From assembly GCA_000727475.1 (NCBI GenBank), contig KL647302.1, positions 258,657 to 322,656 on the forward strand: a DNA stretch of 64,000 nt, in the 5' to 3' direction. A model generated the notes under the pieces. That model was not told the origin of the DNA. It made no database searches and saw nothing but the letters and a program-made list of their open reading frames with translations. Below are positions 12,317 to 23,339 of the stretch, piece by piece (within the stretch, counting starts at the first letter, position 1; every line of letters begins with the position of its first letter). Position numbers and translations under genes: made by a program. This stretch comes from Sarcocystis neurona (Eukaryota > Apicomplexa > Conoidasida > Eucoccidiorida > Sarcocystidae).

Positions 12317-14880
12317 ACGCAACGGTCAAAAGGGTATTACCCAGTGGCCAGCAGCGCGAAAAATCGTCCTTCCTGTGCCCCTGCCCATGTCTGGTATATC
12401 TCGCATGCAGCTGTCGTCCACGTCTCGGAGGGGCACCTTTCGTAGTGGCTTCGCAGGAGCTCGCGAGCTCTCCACGACTGAACGGCTACGACGGTGCCTG
12501 GCAATGAAGAAAAACACGCAGCAACAGCAGCAACAAAAGCAGCAACCGCAGCAGCAGTGGAGCAGCGACACGGCACTCCAGCAGCGGCGGCACCCAACAA
12601 TCACCGCAACCAGCAGAAGACTGGCGGTGCTGCAGCAGAGACGCAGGCAGTGTCCCAGCAGAGACGCAGGCAGTGTCCCAGCAGAAACGCAGGCAGTGCT
12701 GGAGCGGAAAAAGCAGCACCGGCAGCAGCAGCAGCACCGACGACGGAAGCTGCAGCACTGGCAGCGGAAGTAGCGGCAGGGGTTGCGGAGGCACCAGCGG
12801 CAGCAGAAATAGCGGCGGGAGCAGAAGTAGCAGCGGCAGCAGAAGCAGCAGACGCAGCAGCGGCGGCAGAAACAGCACCCGCAGCAGTTGCAGCACCGGC
12901 CACAGTAGCAGCACCGGCCACAGTAGCAGCATCGCCAGCAGTAGTAGCAGAGGTAGCAGCGGCAGCAGACGCAGAGGCGGCAGTGGAAATAGACGCGACA
13001 GCAGAAGCAGCAGCGGCAGCAGAAGAAGCAGCAGCAGCGCCGGAAGAAGTAGTCGCAACGGCAGCGGAAGCAGCAGCGGCAGGGGCAGCGGACGCAGCAG
13101 AAGCAGCAGCAGAGCCAGCAGCAGCAGAACCAGCAGCGGTTGCAGAAGCAGCAGCGACAGCAGGCAATCGCTCACTGGAAAGAGGCACTGGCAGCAACAG
13201 CACCCGCAGCAACAGCACCAGCAGCAACAGACGACCGAACCTGGCGTGTTCTTGCCGCAGGAGGCAAAGACAGAAGAGTCAAAGGCAACGGTCGTAGCAG
13301 CAGCAGCAAGACGGCAACCGAAGCAACCGAAGAATTAGCACCAGCCACCAGCAGCAGCAGTCAGGAGCCCTCGGTGTCAAGCAACAGCAGCAGCAGCAGT
13401 ACAAGAATGAGCAACACGAAGCGAACGAGCGAAAGACAGAGAAACGGGGGAAGCAGAAACAGAAAGCGAACAGGCCGGGTAGAAGCCACAGCGTCATCCG
13501 AGAAGCAACGGAGGCAGCAGCAGGAGAACCGAAGAAGAAGAACAGACCATGGCAGAGAGATGAAAGTGAAGCAGCAGCCCATGCTCAAGCGCAGCAGCAG
13601 CAGCAAAGCGACAGCAGCTGCTGTGATTGGAGAAGAGAATGAGGCAAAACAAGTAGCAACAAAGGCAGTGCCGTTCACGAAAAGCAGCACCACCGGAAAA
13701 GCTGCTACGCAGCAGCCGCAGCACTAAGCGGGGCGGAGCAGCAACGCTGAGTAAAACGAGACAGCAGATGATCTCGCACCGGCAGTGGCACGTCAAGGCA
13801 GCCATACAACCGGAGCAGCAGTACGGAGTCCAGTCACAAGTATGGCACATCAAGAAGGGAGACTCCAAGCTGACGTAGCAGCTGCGCTTGAAAGGAAACG
13901 TACAACAGAAGCGGCAATAGGAGCAGCTGGGCTGACAACAGTAAATGCAGCAGCCACAGGAGCACCAGGTGCAGCGGCAGCAGAAACGGCTACACCAACA
14001 GCGAAAGCAACAGCAGCTTCAGCAACGGTGGCAGCAGCAGCAGCAGCAACAAAACGAGTGTCACAGAAAACAGCAGCAGCAACAGTAACAAGAGCAGCTA
14101 CAGCAACGTGGCAGCGTCCATAGCAGCAGCTGCTGCTACATACCAAACGTACAAACGCCGACGGTGCCGCCAAGTACCAAAATGAAGATCCAGTGCGCTG
14201 CGAGCGGCTTTTCATACTTTGCCTGGGGGAGGGTCACAAAGAGAGCCACAAAAGCTCCGATCACAAACTTTTCAACACGGTGAATTCTGGATACCGGAAG
14301 CAGCAGACGCAGCCACCGGCAACAAAGACCTCAAAAACAGCAGCAGCAGCAGCAACAGTAGCAACAGCAGCAACTGGAGCAGGAGGAACAGCAGCAGTAC
14401 CGACGCCAGCAGCAGCAACGACAGCAGTAGCAACGGTAATCACAGCAGCAGGTACAGAGGCAGACGAGCGAAATGAAGAGGGCCAGAAACACCACCGTCG
14501 GGCGCAACTGAAAACGCTGCAGCAGGGGGAGCGGCAGCTAGCACAGCAGCAGCAAGCACAGCACAAGCAATCGCAGCACCGTGAGCAGCAGCCGTACCGG
14601 CAGCAGCAGCACCGACTGCAGGAGACTAAGAGAAGTAGCAGCGCTGCAGCACGCTTGCTTTCAGTCGTACGGGCAGTGCTGCCCGGGGGGCAGCTCAGGA
14701 ATGCTAAACCGCAGGAGCAGCTACGGACGCGTATCTCCCAGTCACCAGTCCCGCACAATAATTCCTACAGTCCGCTGCAGCAATCGTGTGCATCTGGCAC
14801 CTTCCCCTTAATATCGTTCGATGCAGAAAACGGCAAACACGAAAGAAATCTTGTTCCTCCCTTGGAAAATAGGAAAGGAG
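12317..14880 (+). CDS. Candidate multi-exon plus-strand gene, Ala/Gln/Ser-rich
   Basis: CAG lies on the plus strand across the block, and successive plus-strand frames read like low-complexity coccidian protein. They are 12195-12773 (contains IVLPVPLPMSGISRMQLSST then poly-Gln), 12494-13297 (Ala/Glu-rich), 13140-13727 (contains AIAHWKEALAATAPAAT, then Ser-rich and basic segments), 13785-14123 (Ala/Thr-rich) and 14193 to about 14880 (contains ESHKSSDHKLFNTVNSGYRK). Most open at non-ATG codons, so each would need splicing into the next. Exon borders cannot be fixed. The opposite strand of 12604-12326 is also protein-like (RKVPLRDVDDSCMRDIPDMG), which weakens the strand assignment. No domain is recognised. 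Confidence 0.35.
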
Positions 14881-15264
14881 AAACGCGGGTGCACACAGCA
14901 CCACTACTGCAGGGCAACAGACGTGGAGTTGCTGCTGCTCGTGTGTGCTACGCCTACTACCCGTTTCTCGCTGCTTCTGACAGGGCTTCTGCTGCTCCTC
15001 GTCCTGCTTCCTCCAGGTGTTCCTGTTGCTGCCTCCTGCTGCGTGTGCTACTCCTTGCTGCGGCTGCTGCTCAGCATGCGCTGCGGAGATCGACTGTGCT
15101 AGCACAGTATCTCTGCATGCGGGGAACGTGCGACAATAAGCGCTACAGCAGCCACTGCCGCTCTTGCCTTTATACAATTGAAACTCCTTTCCATTTGCTA
15201 CACGCGCACGCGGCACATGCAACAACACATCCTTGTATCCACTTCCATGTTGCTCCTGCTGCAC
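14704..15264 (-). CDS. Candidate minus-strand exon, unknown product
   Basis: A minus-strand frame of about 186 codons is open here, opposite a CTG-rich plus strand. It contains EQQPQQGVAHAAGGSNRNTW, a Lys/Gln/Glu-rich stretch and HEQQQLHVCCPAVVVLC. There is no ATG at its upstream edge, so it would be an internal exon. It overlaps the 3' end of the plus-strand candidate at 12.3-14.9 kb, so at most one of the two can be right across the overlap. No family is recognised. Confidence 0.25.
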   Translation of the reverse strand: MQQEQHGSGYKDVLLHVPRARVANGKEFQLYKGKSGSGCCSAYCRTFPACRDTVLAQSISAAHAEQQPQQGVAHAAGGSNRNTWRKQDEEQQKPCQKQRETGSRRSTHEQQQLHVCCPAVVVLCAPAFLLSYFPREEQDFFRVCRFLHRTILRGRCQMHTIAAADCRNYCAGLVTGRYASVAAPAV

Positions 15265-15591
15265 AAAACAGTACTCTCCCTAGACGCCGCGCATGCATGG
15301 ACTACATATATATATATATATATGTATATAAGGTATATGTTTGTTGTATGTACACATGTATATGTTTGTATATAGTGTATGTATATGTATATGCAGATGA
15401 ATAGAAATGTTGTATGTATACGTATGTGCGTGACAAACGCATGTAAACATACATGTGTGCACCTTTATATATGCGTACATAGATGCCTAGACGTGAATAC
15501 ACGCGTACGTATACGAGCATATACATGTATGTCTATGGATGCGTGTGTGTATAGATATCTGCACACCACTTTGTACAAAAATGGATACATC

Positions 15592-16248
15592 TTAACATTG
15601 TTTGGCCAGAGTTGCCCTCTGTCTCTGTCTTATTCGCTCTGTGTACCTATAAAGCCGCACGAAGACGTATTTTTTCTGCACGTATGTACAGCTGCTACGA
15701 AGCACAGATGCCCTCCCCCATTCACTTGCACAGACGCGCCACTTGCGGCTAAACGGCAGTGTGTCTGCACGAGACGCCGGAGCGTCAGGAAGGAGATGCG
15801 CTGCCGGTGCGCCTGCGCGGGGGCTCGCAAGCACACTACCTCGTCTTACTCTGTAAGCGACAACGGCAGCAGCCGTAGCAGCGAAGAGGACAGTGAGACC
15901 GGCGCAAATGAGCAGAGAAGGCAGTGTGAAGGAGCCAAGGCTGAGGATCTGGTGCTGCTGCCACGTGTGCGGCGGCCCCCCGGCGGAAGCGGCGAAGGAC
16001 TGCAGCAACTCCTCCAGCGAGAAGAAATCGAAGAACCCGACCAGCCAGTCCGCACTGATGTACAGAGCGAGTGCATGCGTTCCCACGGCCAGCAGCACAG
16101 GCGTCCAGAAGGAGACACTGCGCAGCGTGAAGCAGCCAAACTCGAACCACTGCGGCGCCCGCTGCCACGGGTAGTAGTTGTTTGCGCGTGGCACCGCCAC
16201 CACGGAGTGTCGCGAGTCAGAGCGCATCGTCAGAAACAAACAGCGCAG
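15592..16248 (-). CDS. Exon(s) encoding a two-transmembrane coccidian protein
   Basis: This frame is not low complexity. It contains SDSRHSVVAVPRANNYYPW, QWFEFGCFTLRSVSFWTP, a first hydrophobic segment ending HALALYISADW, the segment FFDFFSLEELLQSF, and a second hydrophobic segment LLICAGLTVLFAATAAAVV. An acceptor-like site sits just before 16248 on the minus strand, with no AG in the preceding 80 or so pyrimidine-rich bases. Only phase 0 stays open after it. An ATG at 16227 could be an alternative start. A GTAAGA donor begins at 15849. Acceptors at 15813 or 15775 both continue in the same frame to a stop at 15630; without splicing the frame ends at 15592. The protein is probably a membrane protein of unknown function. 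I do not recognise the family. Confidence 0.5.
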   Translation of the reverse strand: MRCLFLTMRSDSRHSVVAVPRANNYYPWQRAPQWFEFGCFTLRSVSFWTPVLLAVGTHALALYISADWLVGFFDFFSLEELLQSFAASAGGPPHTWQQHQILSLGSFTLPSLLICAGLTVLFAATAAAVVAYRVRRGSVLASPRAGAPAAHLLPDAPASRADTLPFSRKWRVCASEWGRASVLRSSCTYVQKKYVFVRLYRYTERIRQRQRATLAKQC

Positions 16249-16249
16249 C

Positions 16250-16875
16250 TCCACCGGAGACAAACGGAGAGACGAGACAGCCACACACGGCGACGGACAG
16301 ACAGGCGGGGGGCGGGAGATACGGCGCTGTGGAAAGGCCAGAAGGACCCAGCGACGGAAGGGACACAGGAGGGAAGACGAGGAAGCAGAAAATCGAGAAA
16401 CGAAGACGAGGAAGAAAACGGGGAGGAGACGGAAGAGGAGGAGATACAAAAAGGGGAGGTGGCACAGGAGGAGGAGCGGAAGGGTGTCGGGAGAGACGTC
16501 ACGGTCCGAACAAGAGAGGAGGGGGACGGAGATGGTGGGGGTGGAGAGGCACCCTGCCGGTGGAGACCGAGAGTGGACACACGAAAGAAGAAGAGAAGAA
16601 AAAAGAGAAGAGGACGGATGCGGAGGATGGGATACCGCGGAGAAGCAAAGGGAGAGGCAAGGTAAATATCAAGAGTGGTAGAGCTTAAGAAAAGCGACGG
16701 AGAAGTAAAGATGTGGGGAGGACCTCGGAGAAGGATGAAAATGAAGAGACGGACGCGAAGGAGATTGAGAGAATAAGCGAGAAGTGGGGAAGGGACGAAG
16801 AGAAGGAGCGAGGACGACGTAGATGCAGAGGTAACACCAGCAGTGCAGAGGGCACACACAGGGGCAGAAGACTCT
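16250..16875 (-). other. Putative pyrimidine-rich intron
   Basis: The minus strand is strongly C/T-rich and carries no CAG tract. It sits between the Gln/Lys-rich frame upstream and the two-transmembrane exon downstream, and ends at an acceptor-like CCGGTGGAG. The charged plus-strand frame over this stretch (part of the long open frame 15379-16665) is explained by purine bias. Confidence 0.45.
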
Positions 16876-16879
16876 ATCT

Positions 16880-18047
16880 CGTCGGCACTGGGCTGCTGCT
16901 ATTGCAGCAACTTGAAATACTGCTGGAGACCTGCTGCTGCTGTTCTGCTGCTCGTGGCGTAACGAAGAAATGCGTTTTGTCCGCTTCCCCGCTGTTGCTG
17001 CTGGGTCTCTCACTGTTTCAGTTTCCTCCTCCTGGTGCTTCTGCTGCTGCTGCTTCTGCTGCTGCTGCTTCTGCTGCTGCTGCTTCTGCTGCTGCTGCTT
17101 CTGCTGCTGCTGCTTCTGCTGCTGCTGCTTCNGCTNNNNNNNNNNNNNNNNNNNNNNNNNNNNNNNNNNNNNNNNNNNNNNNNNNNNNNNNNNNNNNNNN
17201 NNNNNNNNNNNNNNNNNNNNNNNNNNNNNNNNNNNNNNNNNNNNNNNNNNNNNNNNNNNNNNNNNNNNNNNNNNNNNNNNNNNNNNNNNNNNNNNNNNNN
17301 NNNNNNNNNNNNNNNNNNNNNNNNNNNNNNNNNNNNNNNNNNNNNNNNNNNNNNNNNNNNNNNNNNNNNNNNNNNNNNNNNNNNNNNNNNNNNNNNNNNN
17401 NNNNNNNNNNNNNNNNNNNNNNNNNNNNNNNNNNNNNNNNNNNNNNNNNNNNNNNNNNNNNNNNNNNNNNNNNNNNNNNNNNNNNNNNNNNNNNNNNNNN
17501 NNNNNNNNNNNNNNNNNNNNNNNNNNNNNNNNNNNNNNNNNNNNNNNNNNNNNNNNNNNNNNNNNNNNNNNNNNNNNNNNNNNNNNNNNNNNNNNNNNNN
17601 NNNNNNNNNNNNNNNNNNNNNNNNNNNNNNNNNNNNNNNNNNNNNNNNNNNNNNNNNNNNNNNNNNNNNNNNNNNGCTGCTTCTGCTGCTGCTGCTTCTG
17701 CTGCTGCTGCTTCTGCTGCTGCTGCTTCTGCTGCTGCTGCTTCCGCTGCTGCTGCTTCTGCTTCTGCTGGTCTTGATTCTGCTGCAGCTGCTTCTGCTGT
17801 CGCTGTTGCTTCCGCTTCTGCTGCTTCTCTTGCTCTGCTGCCGCTGCCTGTGCGTCTGCTGATGCTCCCGCTGCTGCTGCCTCTGTAAGGCCCTCTCGCC
17901 AGTGCTTTTCCCTGCTGTCGTACGAGTTCTGCGCTGCGGCAAGAGACACGAAGAAGACGCAGGTGCGTAGAAGCGCGGCATAGTCTCCACGACGCTGCTG
18001 CTGCGGCACAATGGTCCTCTCGCGCCCGGCCGCTAGCGGAAGGCAGA
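16880..18047 (-). CDS. Gln/Lys-rich exon interrupted by an assembly gap
   Basis: On the minus strand the frame enters after a pyrimidine-rich CTTCCGCTAG acceptor-like site (about 18040) and has no ATG. It encodes GDYAALLRTCVFFVSLAAAQ, then NSYDSREKHWREGL, an Ala-rich stretch, and a long KQQQQ pentapeptide array that runs into the N gap. After the gap the only open frame continues as KHQEEETETVRDP and KRTKRISSLRHEQQNSSS. It may belong to the same gene as the two-transmembrane exon at 16248-15592, because CAG orientation, intron composition and order agree. The joining donor is not clear. The hydrophobic segment near the start could be a membrane anchor. The family is unknown. Confidence 0.45.
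17031..17760 (-). repeat. 15-bp array encoding KQQQQ
   Basis: At least seven copies before and five after the gap of CAGAAGCAGCAGCAG (minus strand). They encode Lys-Gln4 in the open frame. The frames Ala-Ala-Ala-Ala-Glu and Ser4-Arg are also stop-free within the array but close just outside it. Confidence 0.9.
17136..17675. other. Assembly gap of 540 N inside a KQQQQ repeat
   Basis: A run of N (plus a single N at 17132) is flanked on both sides by the same 15-base unit, CTGCTGCTGCTTCTG. The true array length is unknown, and the round number of N is probably a placeholder or an estimate. Confidence 0.98.
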
Positions 18048-18059
18048 ACAGCCCTCAGA

Positions 18060-19540
18060 GCCACTAAGCGCGTCTACAGTAGCAACCTGTTGGCAAAAGC
18101 AGCCGCAGCAGCAAGAGACGTAGAAGCCGCAGAGACTTCACCGAGTCAGCCAGACTGCGGCATGGCTTCTCTAACTCCTGGGAGGACGATTCAGTAGGCA
18201 GTCCTCGCGAAACACGGGCAGCCGAACTTGGGGAGGGGAGAGGACCAGCACCAGCATCCGCATCACTACCGCGGCGGCAGCCAACGCGAGACTCGAGTCG
18301 CAGCAGCACCCTACGCAGCGAAGCAGGAGCAGCAGCAACTGAGGTGCGCTGCGTGAGCTGCAGCAGCGCAGCAGTTCCACAGCTTGTCGAGGACAGCAGC
18401 AGCCAGCGCCGGCTGCGCACTGCTGCTTCCGTGAGAGGAACGACACTAGATGCAGGGAAGACGAAACGTGCCGTTCAAACAAATAGTGCTGGCTTTTGCG
18501 TAACGCAGCTCGTTTCAGTGAAGACAGAAAGAGACACGATGATCCGCTTCTACAGCGAGTGACGACAGAGATTGGTGCAAAACTGCAAAGAGGAAAGAGA
18601 CGCCGGCCCTAGGAGTCGGCTGCCGCGCTCGACTCCGCGTCGGCTGCGCTCCTTCTTCAGTGTCGGGTCTTTCCAGTGCAGATTGATCTTCCGCGCGTTG
18701 CTGGGGCGATGTCAGCAGCTGTTTCCATTCCTGCCGTTGCTGCTGCTGCTGCCAGCGTACCGCTGCGACTACTGACACTGCCGGTGTTTCCTTCCCCGCT
18801 CCTGTTGCTTCGGGTGGTGCAGCTGCTGTGGTGCTCCTGGCCCCGGCGTTAGTGCAGGGGAGGCACGTGCTGCAAAACGTGGTACGTGTCACCGAGTCAC
18901 GCGTCCTGCTGCTGCTGTTTCGCAGCTCGCGTTCGTCCCGTCGCGCCGTCGCCGTTGTCCTGCTGCTGTTGATGCTCGTGCTGTTCCTGTTGCTTTCCCT
19001 GGTCCTGTTGCTCCTGCTGCCGCGTCGCCAGCTGCAGAGTTAAACCCTCCTGCTGGTACTGCGGGGAGTCGTCTCCGGATGCTGCGCTCGCAACGAGAGA
19101 AAACCGAAGAGTTCCTCCTTTGCACCTGCTTCGTCAACAGACAAAAACTGGCAAGTAACGCGCAGTCTACAAAGCGGCCCATCTGCGGAAGGCTACAAAG
19201 CGCACCTGCTGTTCTCCCTACTACTGTCGCTTTGCCACCTGCAACCACGGCAGCTGCTGCAGCGGCTATCCCGTATCCTTCACAGCGGCTGTCCTCCAGA
19301 AAAACAGCAACACCAGAGACGACCGGCTGCTGCTGATCTCCCGCGCCTCGCGCAGACGGCGTTGGCATCAGAGGCACTGGTGATGCTCCACCTGCTGCGT
19401 TGCAGGTGGTACAGCAACCTGAAATATCACTACGTACGGAATTGTACTCATTGAACGCGGAGAATATATGTAAAGACTTTGGAGGACCCCCGCTTGAACA
19501 AAGATCTGAGCAGTCGACGTCGTGGTGGCAGTGTCACCCT
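18060..19540 (-). CDS. Candidate upstream exons of the minus-strand gene
   Basis: The plus strand is CTG-rich (about 18710-19030). Minus-strand frames that look coding are 19540-18889 (contains GVAVFLEDSRCEGYGIAAAA; possible ATG at 19368), 18892-18590 (contains WQQQQQRQEWKQLLTSPQQR then QSALERPDTEEGAQPTRSRA) and two overlapping frames in 18582-18064 (SLKRAALRKSQHYLFERHVS, or GLPTESSSQELEKPCRSLAD). A textbook acceptor, CTCTTTCCTCTTTGCAG on the minus strand, ends just before 18582. Exon joins cannot be settled by eye. No domain is recognised. Confidence 0.3.
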
Positions 19541-22500
19541 CCGTTGAATATACGCACGCACACACATGCGACACCGGGGGTCACGCCTGTTTACGGCAGT
19601 TGCGGCTGCTGGTGCTGCGGCTCCGGGGACGCCTAAACAGCTTCGGCTGCCACGAGGCCTATACAACTGCAGCAGCAGCAGCAGGAAAAGAGGCGACGAA
19701 CAGTGGCCGGTACCCTGCGCTACGGACCGGCAGCAGCTCAGCAAAATTGACCTTCCCAAGTCCAGTGCTGCGCGACGACTGACTGCCGCAGCCGGTTGAA
19801 CAACGGAGACACATACGGACAGAAAAGTCGCTTCTTTGTCGCCGGCGTGGAACGCGGAGATTCAAAGAACGAAAACAAGGACCTGACGCGTGCGCAGGAG
19901 AAGAGCACTGAGGATACTAAGAAACAGTTGGAGACGGAAAAGAAGAGAAGCGCGAAGGAGAACGAGTAGAAAAAGAAGAAATCGGGACAGCGCTACTGGG
20001 CTCTGCAGAACACGAGAAGTGTCTGTGCTCGCGTCAGGGCCAGCGCAAGACCACAGCACCAAGTCAACGAAAAAATGTTCAATACCCTCTCCATCAAGAC
20101 GTCACCTGGCCTTTTGTTTGTCTGTATGTTTGCTTCACACACCGTAACGGAGTTCCACTGCACTTCAGTAGCAACGAGCGTGCAGTGGGGAATCTACCTA
20201 TACCGCAGAATCGCCAACTGGAAAGTAGATGTGGCCTGTTGTACAAAGGAACCCACCTGATCACGCGCGCACAGTGTCTCCCGCCCACCTGGCACTGGCA
20301 TATCTATACATATATATATAGCTCCCGATATAAGTATCTGCCTTTCTCTTTCTCTCTCTCCCTATCCACATCTATCTATCTATACGTATATATATGTGTA
20401 TAGATAGAGAGAGATAGAAAGAAGGATACACGTATAGACAGCTAATACTCAATATACGGATCTTCCTCTCTCATTCTCTCTTTATATATATAACTCTCAG
20501 TATACATACCTGCCTGTCTCTCTCTCTCTGTACGTGTACCTCTACCCACACACACAACCCTCAATATACAAGCAAATATACGAGACCGCGCTCCTCAGCA
20601 ATGAAGAAATTCAAAGAAGCTACCTCTGTCCCCGTGCTGAAGGCTACACGTTCATTGTGTGCGCGCACGAAGTCATGTAGATATGGATGTAATGCGGTGT
20701 CTGTAGATGCATTAGCCATGCACACGTTTGGAGGCGTGGATACGCCCGTACATTAGCGTACCCTCCACACCCAACGACCTGCCGCGCGGCTGCAGAAATA
20801 CATTGCAGAACAGTGAGTTTTACGAAGACGTTCGTAAAATGCTTGCTTGAATATGCTCACCAGCCTTCTTCGGCGAAGGTGGACACATGTTGCGGTCGCT
20901 GGGGAGAAGCGTGAGCTCTGTCATCGGCGCAAAGGCCGCCCACGTACTCTGGTTCACTGCAGTGCTGCGGTTGCAGGCGTTAAATCCAGTTCACTTTGTG
21001 TAGTTCATGAGAAGCAGCATTTCTTCACTGATCAGTCGACGTGAGAAAAGCAACACGCCGAGCTGCTCCTCCTACTGGACGAATTCCTCTTGCGACAATG
21101 AATTCCCGGCCTGAGCAACTCATTCAAGTGCCTGCGGAGCCCCAAGTAGCGTAGTGGCAGAACAAGCAACCACTGATTATGAGACACTGGGGGCCCTTTT
21201 GAAAAGTGCAAGTTCAGACGACACAGCCAAATGTCAAGACGACAAAGTCAAGCGAGTTACCCTCAAAGCTCCCCGCGTACACTGTATAGACGGTGGTGCT
21301 GGACGGATCCAGGAATAAGACAGGAGCCAAATATGATTCACGCCACATTCTCTAACGAGACTACGGTCCATGTAAGATGGAGTGCTGCTCCAAGCGCTAC
21401 TACGAAAGAGATAATCAAACGTTGCCTTTTATAGAAACCTGGAAATACGGCAGCGGGTAGGCCTAAGAGATACCCCGAGGTCTGCGTCAGAACTACTTCA
21501 GGCGAAACATAATTCGATTTTTCATAGAGACGAGAAGGCGTGTCCCTCTGGCCAATAGGACACCGCTCCCTAGTCTGTCGCTACAAGCGGAATATCCACG
21601 AGCGTTGATCCACGCAGAACATCTTCTCACGGCGTTTCCTAGGTACACTGATGCAAGGTACGGAAGATTCTCGTTCGTATCCAGTATATGGATATCGTAG
21701 TGGACCCGTACACTGCAGCCCGCAGACCGCAATTCTGGCGGGCCAAGGCTCCTCGTGTTACCAGAAATGCGCCGACACGCCTACGCAGATACGCAGACCG
21801 CCACGAAGATTTCACCCGCGGCTCCCGAGGGAAAACATATTCCACTTTTAAGCGCAGAAAGATGGAGGGAAGCTGTTAAACAGAAAGGAAGCCGACCGCG
21901 AAAAGGCGTAGATGGTCTATTGTCGCAGGAGGCTCTGGGTGAAAGTAACGGTGGCGGATCTCCCCCGTGTGGCTCGCGGACGAGCTACATCACTATCACA
22001 CTGCGACGCACACTTCTGCAGAGCGACCCACCACGCGACACACGACGTGTACAGTCTAACATCAAGCGGTAATTCTAGGACCACCAGCCACTTGCCTGGC
22101 GTGAAGAAGAACGTAGATGGTACCATTAAAAGTAGGAGGCAGTTGCCAAGAAAAAGGTGACCGCATGTGTCCAGATTGCGTTTGACAAACTGCGGCGCAT
22201 CCGCTACCAGGAGTCGTGGCTCAACACATTAGTACGCGTCATCTATGCGTGCGGCAGCCCCATTCTTCGCAGAGTACCGTAGTGGGTGGAGGTTAAGGTC
22301 TAATGTGGAGAAATGGGAAAGACGTAGGACGAGATCGAACGATCTCAATCAATAGTGAAACATTCCACTCGAGCCCTACAATCGCGTCTCCATACGCGAC
22401 AATCGATTTACACTGCAGCACACTATGAAGAAAGCCCGTGGCTGTCTCCTACTTGAGCCCATTGGAATAGGCGAAGAAACACACCAACAACAGTCCTCGT

Positions 22501-23110
22501 CGTCCTCAAAATAGGTGTGACACAACAACCGAGATACAGGCCTTCTCCGGTGAGTACGAGAGGCTGAAATAGTGGGAAACTAACGTGTGGAATAAACATT
22601 CGACAAACGCGCGACCGCCGCGCCATTACGGTGCCGACTGGATATGACGAATTTCTTGAGCTCGTTAGTACTCTATTATGTGTGGCTGACGCTCACACAT
22701 CTTGATTATGCAATGTATGACCCTGCTGTTCTTTACCATAACAGGCACATCAGTGTTTTTTTCGTCGCGCCGCTGTATCGTGGGTAGACCTCGAATCACT
22801 CGCTAACTCACTTGCAGGGATGGACAAAATAATGGGAAGTTTGTCAAGACAGTTCTAAAGACTTACCGGATCTTGTCCACTTACGTTGTGAATAGTGTCT
22901 GTGGCTCTTTTCGGTATCGTACAGCCCGTACATCTTAAAGGCTCACATAGACCATATGCGCCGCAGTCGGTCTTTGCTGCACGGAACATACTCAGTACAC
23001 GCGTGTTGCATATTTCACTTAGTAGAATGAGCGAGGCCAAACAGCAGAACCCACATACTAGGACGTACTCTCTGATTGGCTTCTACCGGTTTAAGGTTCA
23101 CCTGCGCAGC

Positions 23111-23339
23111 ATCACCGTATCGCACCACCCTTCTGACTACCCCAGGTGGTCCTTCCTCGAGTACGTCTTTTCTGAATCATACTGCTGTACAGTTTGTAGC
23201 TCCCAGCACGCCTTCAGGCTAAGAATTCACCAGCGGGATATCACCGTGTCGCATCAACCTTCTGATCACTGCCGGTGACCACTCTTCGAGCACGTTTTTC
23301 CGAAGTTATGCTGCTCAAAACACCCCACACGTCTTCAGG
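23111..23339 (+). repeat. Diverged tandem duplication, offset about 129 bp
   Basis: The segment starting ATCACCGTATCGCACCACCC (23111) recurs from 23240 as ATCACCGTGTCGCATCAACC. Similarity continues through CTTCGAG/CCTCGAG and on to CTTCAGG, with small gaps. A fainter third copy may follow at 23370-23430. An open frame (22895-23278) runs through copy 1 and stops in copy 2. Confidence 0.7.

Noticed and set aside
12486..13175. Poly-Leu/Pro minus-strand ORF (229 codons)
   Set aside because: This is an antisense reading of CAG repeats (CTG = Leu), the shadow of the plus-strand low-complexity block.
15379..16665. 428-codon plus-strand ORF
   Set aside because: Its first part is microsatellite and its last part is the purine-rich complement of a putative intron. 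The minus strand over its middle encodes a far more protein-like membrane sequence.
21231..22072. Possible retropepsin/integrase fragments
   Set aside because: Only one weak DGGAG-like string and broken basic frames are present, which is not enough to call a mobile element.
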